A stretch of DNA of 64,000 nt from Norana najaformis (Eukaryota > Annelida > Clitellata > Crassiclitellata > Hormogastridae), in contig OZ029925.1 of the NCBI GenBank assembly GCA_964023275.1, forward strand, positions 10,369,184-10,433,183. Direction: 5' to 3'. Within the stretch, counting starts at the first letter, position 1. The number at the start of each line of letters is the position of its first letter. Position numbers and translations under genes: made by a program. Below, piece by piece: positions 39,301 through 51,300 of the stretch. The notes under the pieces are model-generated. The model worked only from the letters and a program-made list of their open reading frames with translations, searched no databases and had not been told where the DNA came from.

Positions 39301-42300
39301 TGCAGCCCAACATTTAGATGGCGATGTCTCTGCCACAGTACATGACTAGGATAGTCTTCGCCTAGAACCATTGGTGGTCGAAATCTTGGCTGTATCTGAC
39401 ACTCTCGTACCACGGTGAGTCTCTGCTGCAGAACCATCTGCGGTCAAATAGCTGGTCGGTGGAGTTCCGCCACAATCGCTGCCACTGTCGATGTAGACAC
39501 AGTGTGTGATTCATCACCTTCATCAATCCTGAAGTGTTATTCTCCCCTTCTCATAGATGATAATGTCTCGGCTGTCAATTGTCTGTGAGTTAGGTTATGA
39601 CACGTGCCTTCATCTTCGTCGCCACTATCCTCATTGCTATTGTTTGGATCACACGGGGGCCTGATATTTCTCACGCGTGAAGTCGTCATCTTCTAGCACT
39701 GCCAGTACCTGATGAACAATAAATTCTTTCTGCCTCGGCATGCCAAGTTTCCCAACAACAAAAAGCAGATACATTTATGTATTTTACAATCAAAGCTTGT
39801 GCCCAAATTGAAAGACTCTCGAACCAGACTGCACAGTCCAACTTGACAACAATATGGAACTTTACAGGCCTAATCGGCCAATGTTTCACCAATTCTAGAA
39901 ATCAAATAAAGACCTCGCAATACATATAGTACATATATTGTAAAGGACAACTTTAATTATGCATATGAACAAAATAATAACTCAGAAATTCATGCGTGCA
40001 ATTTTCTAAGCTTGAAACTGAGTCATACAAAAACGCCCACCCTCTCGTGCCTAGCGTTCCATCAAGCAGCACTAAAATTTCCAAAATGACTGTTTATATT
40101 AGATAAAGTAATCGAAACAGTTGCAAAACATACTGACCTTCGTGTATGTTACGATAAACTTGTCGAATTAATGATTATATCCAAAATAATGAAGAGTTAG
40201 TATGTATAAATCTCACAACAAGCTACGGTAGGTCTTTGCAATAAACAAACGCCATCAACACGCTGAAAAATTATTTAAGTAGACCAGCATTAGTCCGGAA
40301 ATGTTGTCTAGAGTCTGACAAACAATTTGATATAAAATACTTGTCAAATTAATGAATATTTGAATTTATTCGAAATGTTAAACTGCCCGTCCCATTTATG
40401 GGACGCTAGGCACAAATGGGTTAAACGTTTTAGTTCGAACAATGGCAAAACGTATGTGTTAGCGCTGATTCACATAAATTGCAGCATTCTTTGTGCATGT
40501 GCAAGTTGAATACAACGTATTTTTTAGTTTAGACAGATTATAAGAGTTTGCCAGTAGACAGTATATAATGATTTATTTCTTTATTTGAATTCCAGATTTG
40601 TACAGATAGAAAATGTTTTTACAATTTCTCTTCTTTAAAAATCGCTTTTACTTAAACCATTTCTTTGAAAGTGCGACGGAGAACTGTTTTTTTTAAAATA
40701 CCAGGTGTCAATGGGTTTTACTGATCAACAAAAGCAACCTGGACATCCAACAACTCTACGACTCTCGGCTGATCCACATTCTTTGTGTTCAATTTCTGTC
40801 GTTGATAAAAGTGTGAAGCTGATGGACAAAGCAGATAATTCTCTGTCTAAATCCAAGGTATCAGAGAATCTGGTAAACTCAGTACCACATTGTTTCTGCT
40901 GACAAATTTTGTGGTTATAAATTAGTAGTGGCTCAAAACGTTTTAATTTGTCTTACTTCATTTTTTTCATGCATCAAGAGATTTCTGAGGACGCTAAGGC
41001 ATAAGAATACGTAACTTTGAAAAGAAAACATATTTTGATGATTAAAACCAAGCAACATGTAACCTAACTGTTGTTGGATGTCAATATGTTTGTGCTTTGC
41101 ACTGTAACTGCACGATCCTTCAAACTACAAGACTCTTTTTCTGATGAGTTTTCTTACACATTTTTAAGTATTGAATACATGTAGCAACAGTGTAGGTTAG
41201 ATTTATGGTTTCACGATAATTTCTTTTTTTAATCTGTTATGCGCAGTAAACACGTTAACACATAGAAGTAACTGCTTGGCTGAAAAGTCATATTGGAAAT
41301 AATCAGTGTAAGAATAGCTGAGAGCGAGGATGTAAAGCGCCAAATACTTTTCTACGGCCGTTCTATGACTGACGAAGAAGTGTTCTTTAATATATGAAAG
41401 AATTGTAATAGTTGATATGGGTGTAGACTAGTGTTTCAGTTTTTTTTATCATTTTAGTATATTCAGGTTGCAACTGAACCCGTAAAACAAATCTTTTCAG
41501 GTTTTTGGAATGCTGAAACAGTATGATATTCCACAAAATAAGTACAACCGATACCATGGCAGATTTCGAGATGAGGAAGATTGCGCCACAATTGCTGATG
41601 AATTAGGTAATTAAATTTATTCAGTCTGTGAACCCAAATTAATGCATCTTTTCTTTTATTATACACTTTGCGCTGTAGTTTAATCTTCCCCTTCAAATTT
41701 TTAAACTTCACGGTCCTGGTATGCCCGGAGTCACTGATGACAAATTTTTATTGAAAATCAATAGCTGATGCAATCCTTCAGTAGCTCCACTTGGTTGTCT
41801 ACTTGTTTGTTCTAATGCTGTTCTACGGTACTTGGCCTACTTTTCGTATTTGTTCTCTTTTTGTAAAAATTTAAATAAATACCTTACAGTGTTCATTTAT
41901 GTCCTAACAGAAAATAATAATGTTATGATTAAGTTTTTACTTACATCTTTATCCTTTCGTTTTTGATTTAATGCCGTTTTTACTCTTACGTTGGTGCCCT
42001 GGTCATTAGTAAGTTCATTTGTTCCCGTTAAACTGGTTTCCTAACGTCTGACTATCTGAATGCTCCTAGTAGTTCCTCAGTTTACGATAGCTTGTGGCAT
42101 CAAAGGCCGTTGCCGTTGCCCTCCCCCTTTATCCAGGCTTGGGACTGGCACTACCCCCAAACAAGGCAGTGGCGGAGCTAATGAATGCTCCTTAAACGGG
42201 TTCCGAAATATGTACTCTGACATCATCTTAGACTGGTTCTCTAGCAAATTATCCCTAGCACTCTAGAAATTCTTCTTGTAATCGTACCATTTTATGTTAT

Positions 42301-45300
42301 TGGTATCAGAAACTTTTCGGACCTACTTTGTTGAATATTTTAGTAAGAGCAACCTTAATTTCTTGGAACTTGCAATAAATTTTATTATGTTATGAATAAT
42401 GCATGGTTTCTGCTGTGACTGAATAATTAATTTTCAGAGTTAAGCGATGATCCAGTGCCAATGGTTGATGCTCCATTAAGACCTCAACGACTCCAACGCT
42501 CAAAGCGAACGATTATGTATCCTGAAACTGTGCAGTCTGAATATGTCGACTCAAAAAAAGCATTCGTGGTGGGGATCTGGTAACATGTATAATTTATAGG
42601 TCTAACTTCAATCTTTGTGAAGGCCTTTTAACAGTTCTTGTTACTCTATGATGTATTAAAATGAATGGAGCTAAAGAAGGTTGTTCTCCAACATTCATGG
42701 GACATTTTTGGGAAGTCCTTCTTATACAGACAGTGTCATCGTAAGGAATTAGCTTTGCTGTACAGGAGTACATCCGTCATGGTCGTATGAAATCCAACGC
42801 AAGAGGTCAGCCTCAACTCTGAGGGCAATTGCAATCGCCCGTGACTTTCAAGTAGCATCCTCCCATACTCGGCAACTTTCGGGTTTTGGGGGCCCCATTT
42901 TCTCTTTTCCATTTCTATTTTTCCTGTCTTCTTGGCAAACAACTGATATTGTATAATAATGTAGGAGGGAATGGTACACCAGTTCATCTCTATCCCTTGT
43001 CGAAAATCATATACTGCCGCTTTTTGCCCGCTTGTATGGACCTGAGACCTGGACATGGAAATCTACTGTCACACAATTGTGGAACGTTCTGGCAACCTAG
43101 CTGTTTGGGAAAATTGCATGAAGTGCAATCAGGGCTTTACACTTTGCTGCATGACTGGTTACCTGCCAAGTGACGGACAGTGATGGTTGGGTTTGACCTG
43201 TACCTGCTAAACTTCAGCCTTCACTTAGTCTGAAGAGCAGATGATGACGATAAAGTATTTGGAGACCCTTCCTGAAGTGAAGGGACGAAGGACAGGAGAA
43301 GATAGGAGAATGTAGCCATGAAGCGTATTTGGGTGTTGCAACATGTCCCCCATCGGACAGGGATTGACATCTTTGTTCATAGTTAAATGTTATTAATACT
43401 TATTAATAATACTCAAATGATACGCAGTGGATTGTACTGACTGGGCAGTAGTGAATGTTAAATATTAATGTAATGTGACTTACACATGTACTGCACTGGT
43501 TCTTGTTGTTATTGTGTATTAATGTAACGGAACTGCTGTGTATATATAGCCTGCCAGCGTACATTGTAAACTGTTGTGGCCGAATTCAACTGTTGAACTG
43601 CTTTGTATAGGCCTATCATGACATTGTATGTATTCATATGGTACGATATGGTAGAACATTTGGAGTAAATGATTGGATGTTTTGTTTTCTGTTGCAGGAC
43701 GCTGGAATGATTGTCCTGTCAGACTTGACTGTTGTGACCAGACCCTGTTCAAGACCGTTTGATTTTTATCATAAATATGGTGAAGGCAATGGATGTTTTA
43801 TGGTGCTAGCTAGTCTAGATTTATTCGCTGTTGAAATTGTATGTTTAATATTGAACTTCAAGAACAAAAGCAATTTCCCAAGTAAGCGCTGAGATGTACT
43901 GGTGGGTATGAAGGTGTAGGAAGAACTTCTCTCATCTGTGTCTCAACACATGAGGGGATGTGACTAGTCCTCACCCTTGCCACCGGATCTTCCCACTGAT
44001 AGAGTTCAGTCACTGTACTCATTATAGCTAAGTTGGCGAGGGGCGCAAGTGGAACGAAATGTGAAAAGAAGTTACTGTTACAGTTATTTGAACCCCGACC
44101 TTACCATTGATAACGCAGCACACTAATCACTAGACTAACACACAATCGTATTTTGAATTTCTCAGCAATGTAACATGAATGAGAGTGCATTTTGGTGAGA
44201 TAGCTTGTTTACGTATGTTTTTCAGGCACTTTAGAAACATTTGCATTTCCAAACGGTGGTGATATAGAAATGGTGATGCCGATGATATTTGAAGAAGACA
44301 TCAAACCTGAATCTGCGTTACCAAAGCCTAAGAGGAAGCAGACAAATTCTAATGAAATTCCCGTCTTACACCGCACATTCTTTCCAGAGTCATGGCTTTG
44401 GCGGCTCACTTCAGTCGGGTAAATAAACCTCATTTCATTGAGATGTAGCAAAGCTGTTTTTAATTACTTGATAGATTTCCTCCAAAGTTAATTATAGCCA
44501 AATATACATACATTTTTAGCTATATTGACCTGTTTGCAGTATGCTACAAATACGCCAATTAAGCAGACTGCATTGTACTCAGAGCAAGACTGTTTTTGCT
44601 TAGGCTTCGTAAACTTCTTTTCTTTTGCTCTCACTACCATAACTTTTTGTGCTGAAGAAATGTTTGCAGTCATGTTTACAAAATATCCGATCACTTTACA
44701 CGTTACTTGGACATTTATCTGCAGTAGTGGAAAGTTTGATTTGCAATTTTTTTTAAATTCGAGAGTCTGACTTTTTGATATCTCAGCGATTCTGGGACTG
44801 ATGACATTAACTTGGATCTTCCTCACACAATTACTGAGTGGATCGGAAATGGATTCTGCACAAATTCTCGGTCTGGGCTTGGAGTTGCATCACCATTTTC
44901 CATCAATGCCTTCCAGCCTTTCTTTTTGTCTTTCACACTTCCCTATTCGATGATTCGTGGCGAGAGAGTTGGCATACCTGTCTCTGTCTTCAATTACATG
45001 AATCAGTGCTTAAAGGTATGCATTTTTATTAGGTGTTCTACCGTAACATTTTGTTGGTACTCTTTCATTCAAAACTGTGCATGACCACTGAAGATTGAAT
45101 AGTTGCAAACAAATATCTCAGTTTTAGCAAATGCCATCAGGTCATCGACTTATTACACCTTTAGAATTACCTATTGTGAATAGAGATTGTTTTACTAAAA
45201 CGAAGAAGAATCAAATTATTGTAATGGAAACCTGTTAATTAAGGAATAACACTCATCATCAATTTCTTAGATTTTCATTTAACTTCTTGATATACCATAT

Positions 45301-48300
45301 CCAAGATTTCGGTGCATTATGTCACTGTATTTTGCCTCTTAAAGCTGAAAATCTCAGGGTAGCTGTACTTTACTACTTCTGGCATTAGAGCTGTGCAGCT
45401 CTAAGTCCAGTTTAAGCTATGTGGGGAATATTTTCTTTTGATGTCATTGTTACGAATACATTTGTGCACATGCGCTTGTTGGTAAATGTTGTTGGAGTGT
45501 TTATTTTACCCATTCCTTAACTTGCTGTGAATGATGAAATAATGCCTAATAGGTAATCCAGTGCCTGTTTGCTTCAGGTGTTGAACATATATTTTAAGCT
45601 TTACTAAACATTTCCCTCTTCTGCTGTGGCACATATTTCCTACTGTTAGTCTTTCAAGTGCACCTCTATAAGTGAAGTATTAATAAATTTAAGTTGCGGT
45701 GTACTGTATTAACTTTAAGACCATAAAAGGAAAATAGCATGAAAATTAAAATGAAAAGGTGATGTATTTGCTGAAGGTTACGCTGTATGTGAACAACAGT
45801 ACTGCGTTTGAACTAAACAACGACTCTCCTCTCACAGAACTCAGGGTCTGTGGACATCAGACAGAAACCCACACATACTATATTGTCCCACGTGAGCTTG
45901 GGAATATCAACTTCACAATAAAAGTAAGTTCACCTACTCTTTCTGTGATATCGTAGACAGATTATTGTTTATCATCATCATTGTATACTTTCGCCACATG
46001 TTATATGAATTGCAAACATTTTTGCAAAAGGTTTTATTGATTCCAGAAGTGAATTTATTTACTGCCTCTTTAAAATGTCTTCCTGACCAGCCTCAACAAA
46101 AGAGAAGTTTTCATGAATTGATCAAAAGTGCTTGCACAGTCCCTTTTGAAGAGAAGACGCAGATCTTGAGGAAGGCCAGATGGATGGGCCAGCCACTGAA
46201 AGGCACAACATCACACTGCCAAAGTGCTAGATGAAATATTGTGATACTTGAAATGATTTAACATTGAATGCAAGTTTGTCTGCATAGTTGACGATTGACA
46301 AGTCTTTGATGTTCGCTTTACTAGGTATGTAATGTAATGAGATCTAATGCAACTTGACATATCATTATAATAGGAAATATGACTTGGAGATAAGAAGAAT
46401 TTTGTTTTCATAGTATCTTGATGCATTTTGGATGTTTTCTTTCTTAGGCTTCTTCAGTTGCTGCCGATAACCTTGAGACAAACTCGATCGAGGAACGAGA
46501 AATTATGACAGCAGAAGACATTATGACACAAAAGTTGCTGGTTGAGGTATGAATTTGTAATTAATACCAGGTGAAATTGGTGCACTTTGGTAGTGGATCA
46601 TTCCAAATCTGTTTGCTGATTTTAACTTATTTTCTATTAAATGAGGTAAAGTACAGTTAATTCGTCTAGGGCAAAGTTTATAAGAAATTCTAAGTGATGC
46701 AGTTAGAAAGTAATTAAGCGGAACTTCTGTTCCTTCTGGGTGTGTCTATTGCTTGCCAGTCAATTGTATCTGCTTGTAACATGTATCATTCTTGAATTGG
46801 GATCAACAAACGAGATGAATGAAAAAATTCTTAACCCAAAATTCCTTGCTTCATTTGCCCTGGAAATTAACCTGTTAAGCGGACGTTTAGATGACTTTCT
46901 TTAACAATAGCGTAGATGATTTGAATTAAATATGATTTTAATAATTATATTATTTCTTTGTATTAAGAGGAAATTTTATCTTTTAGGCTGAAGGAAAAGA
47001 GGAAGAACAAACAAAAAGTGCATTCGTCTGTGCACCTGGTAAGAAGCATTAGCTTTTGTAATATAGTACACAATTTTGGTTTTCCAAAATGTTCATTGAT
47101 TGTTGTCTTTTGTTCAGAACTGTCTGGAATTATGTAGAATGATGAGAAGAAGAGCAGTCCCTAGATCTAGCCCCTAAAGGCAGCCACTGGTATGAGTGTT
47201 AGCGACTTTATTTTTCTTGGCCTCGCCATATGAGATTGGGTGGCCAGTCCTCTCCCTTGCCGCCTGATCTTCTCATTGGCAGTGTACACGCAATATACTT
47301 ATAGCTGAATCCACTAGCTAGTCGACCCGAATCGAGAAGTAAATTTCTGCCGTGACGGAAATTTGAATTCTCGACCTCACGATTGATAGGACAGCATTCT
47401 AACCCCTAGACTACTGCGTGTTCCTGTAGAATGAAGAATTAAACCATAAGGCACACAAGAGTGTCTCAGAGCTACTGACAATACGCATTTCTTTAGTATT
47501 CACATATTATTAAAGCAAAATTAACCATGCAGTAAAGAACTATGCCAAGAAGCAATTCAACTTTGTCGATACAGTTAATTCTTTGACATGAGCTCTTATC
47601 ACCGGTGTTGTCTCAGATAACCAAAAAAGACTCACAGAATTGTTAGGAAATCTAACAAGCATACTTGTTCTGAAGAGCTTGTGCAGGTGGTAGAAAGACA
47701 GAGGATCATGTTTGTTGTAGGCAGTGCGAGATGGTGGAAAGGTTAATGTCGGCATGATTTTAAGATATTTTATTATCGTCAAACAGCCATTTCGCAAAAA
47801 TTTCTTAGCATCCTTTGCAGAGAATAGATGAAAATTTAAACTAATTTCCATTTATTTAGCATACACATGAATGCTTTAGAAAGCCTATTAATGAATGGTA
47901 ACTGTTACAAAAAATTATAATTTCTTCTGAAATTTCTTTCAAACCACGATATATTTAGTTTAAAATTGATTGAATTGGAAGCATTTTATGATTTCAGCTG
48001 AGGGATCATTCTCAGTTGGTTTGCCTGATGGATTGGTAGAGGGCTCTGTGAAGTCGTTTACCAGCGTCATTGGTAAGAGACATATTTGATATTACAAAAG
48101 GAACAGACTTGGATCATAATTCTGTTAATTGAAGTGAATATAACTTGATTAAAATCATTAGGCCTAGAAGACTGGAAAATGGTTGCACAGTTTGAAATCA
48201 CTGGCATCTGATTGCTAATGCAATAACTTTGTTCAAAATTGGAATAAGAAAATCTATTTATTTCTCGGCTGCTGCTGTATCGATGTTAAAAATATTGCTA

Positions 48301-51300
48301 CATGATGCTTCATTTGGGTTTTTGTGCCTTATTTACACAAGAAAGAATGGTCGAGTATACCAGAACTTTGTGCATTTATGCATACTATGTTCGTGACGTA
48401 GTTGATTCAGCAAAATCAAGTACACTGGAAGCACTTATCAGATCCTCTGATAGGTACTCTAAGTACTAATCTGGTGCTCTAAAAGGTACTGGAAACAAGT
48501 GCTCTGAAATGTACTGTTAACACTTATCAGGTTCTCTGAATGTTACTCTAAACACTTTTGAGGCACGCTGAAAGGTACTGTACACATGTATATTTACAGC
48601 ACATTGAGTCTTGATGTTGCACTGAAATGTTCAGATGCAAAACTTTGCATCTTGAATTCCGCTACTAATGGCATATGGTTTCTTAACACTGTCTAATGCC
48701 TTAGTGTATGTGATACGTTATCATAATCTTCAGATTTCTTCAGCGTCCAGAAAAGCTACATGTAAATATGGGAACCAGTTTTAGTGAGGCAGGTAAGTTC
48801 AGATTCGGTTTTGTGGTGAGAACCGAAGGCCTAGCCAGTAGACAGACGCACGGCTATGGTGTGGTGCTATAGAAATTTTGCCAGTACAGCTAATATACTG
48901 ACGCATTTTCTGTGCTTTATCCAGGTGATGTTATGGGGCCAACTCTGACCGGTTTGGAGTCGCTGCTTGCACTTCCAACTGGCTGTGGAGAACAGAATAT
49001 GCTCAAATTTTCACCAAACATTTTCATTTTGCAATATCTGCAGAAAACAAATAGCCTGACTGAAAACATAAGAGCCAAAGCTGTTGAATTTCTCCAAATA
49101 GGTCAGCAACTGAGGTTTATGTCTTGTGTAATATATACATAATTATTTTTTGTTTTAATGAGTGGCATTAAATAAACTGAACTCTTTGATTCAGTTTTCC
49201 AGTGTGGTTGATAAATATGCAATCTTGCATTGCATGCCTTTATGCATAATGATTTTATTTGGAACAACAGATATTTGTGGCCAAGGGTTGTCTGTCCATC
49301 AGTCATTTCAGACTTACTGAGTACTAAACCATTCCTGTGTAGGTCTGCACATCAGGCATCGTGGCTTTTCAGTGATTTTTATTTTGAATGATGCAGGTTA
49401 TCAGCGCGAGTTGACATATCGTCATAAGGACGGGTCCTACAGCGCATTTGGTGAATCAGATGGAGAGGGCAGCATCTGGTTGACAGCTTTTGTTGTTAAG
49501 TCATTTGCTCAGGCTCAGCCTTTCATCTACATTGACCAGGAGGACCTCCAGAAAAGTATCAAATGGATCACATCGATACAGCTGGAAAACGGATGCTTTC
49601 CTCAGGCAAGTTTTCCGATTGGTCTTCTGTGCTTCGTGCATGGTTCAAAGCTGTGTTTGTATATTTGTATGTATGTGAACACTTTGTAGCCCTTTTAAGA
49701 ACCTAACAAAGGTGTTTAAGCCAGTGGAGATTTTACAAGTACTGACTTGCTTTGTTTTAGTCTGACAAGGCTGTTTTACTTTGAATAATAAAATGTATAA
49801 CTACCTTTTTTTCAGTTTTTCAGAGTTTTGAAAGGTAGAGTTTTCCTAGGATTGTTAGCACTGAATACCTAGAGCCACATTAGAATGGACTACTCGTTAT
49901 GGAACCTCTATGAAGTTAAGGAAATGATATCTGATGTGGAAAGCATCATTTGGTAGTGCTGATGCTGCAGAGGTCTATCTACAGAAAGGATCAAAGTGTT
50001 AACTCTTTTCTGGAACAGGTTGGTCGAGTCCTGCATAAAGACATGAAAGGTGGAATGGCTGGAAATGATGACAATTTTGCAGCTCTCACGGCCTATATTC
50101 TGATTGCGCTTATGGAAGCAGGATTGTCTCCTCAGGTAGTTTTAATACTCCGTAGAATCTCACTGTTTTCTCCGTCAATTATCACTGTATTTCTGTATAT
50201 GTGAAATAAGCATATTTTAAGTACATCACAAAACGCTGCACATATGACTGTAAGAAATATAAATAAATGTGATTTCAGGCAGTTTGAAACTGTATTATTG
50301 ATAATTTAGCACACGAAAAAACAGAAGTGACATACTGCGCGAGGTAGCCACGATGGGTGTAAACACACAAGTTGGCAATTTTGAATTACTGAATATGTCT
50401 TCATTTTCTTAATAATCTGTTGTATGGTGCCTTTGGAAACCTCTTAAGAGCACTCTGTTACGTTAAGACTTTTTGGAAGTATGTCCAGCTTGTAGTAAAA
50501 TTGTATTTCTAGAATTGGAAAATTAGGCAGATTCATGAGATTCTGACCGAAGAACACCCATTCACAATCGACATTTTGGTGCTCTACGCAGGGTTATATT
50601 TTTTGTTGCTATTATTTTATTTCTTTGGTTTTGCATATCAGATTTGACTCATGCAAGTCCTCACTTCTCACTTGAACCATTCTTCTTGAACAGGCTCATC
50701 CCATAAATTGGCTCCATTTGGCCTAATACGAATAACTTTCCATTAAAGACACATTTATTTCTTAGTAACTAATAACCACCTACAGATCACCTCAGACGGG
50801 TTTTTATGATAGGCCTACGCTCAACAAATGTTCTCTTAACTTTCGGCTTGCTATTACATTTCATGGGAATTATTGTTTTACTTTTTATCAAAATTAAAAT
50901 TGGATGTGTTTGTATGGAATTTTTTCTTGGAAACAGGATCCTGTAATTTTGCAAGCAGTTCAGTGCTTGGAAATACAACAAGTACCAGTATGGGACGTGT
51001 ACACTCAGTCTCTCATGGCATATGCATACACCATGTGGAATCGCAATGAAACCAAACGAGCCGAAATTATGAACGCCTTGGCAGCAAAAGTCATAGCAGC
51101 TGGTAAGATGTGGCTGGGTTAGTTGTGTTGTTTAGCTTACAAGTTGTGCTTTATTACCTAGATTTAGATTAGTACATGCAGTGATGTTTTGTGTTTATCA
51201 TTATAAATACAACGAGTCGCAAGCATTCTATGTCTCCACTCCAGGTACTTTGAGTGGCACGTGTGGTATGTTCGGAGCATAATCAAAGCAGGCACTGAAT

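Noticed and set aside
39046..39437. Several short ORFs on both strands
   Set aside because: They lie within the probable transposon relic and show no continuous domain.
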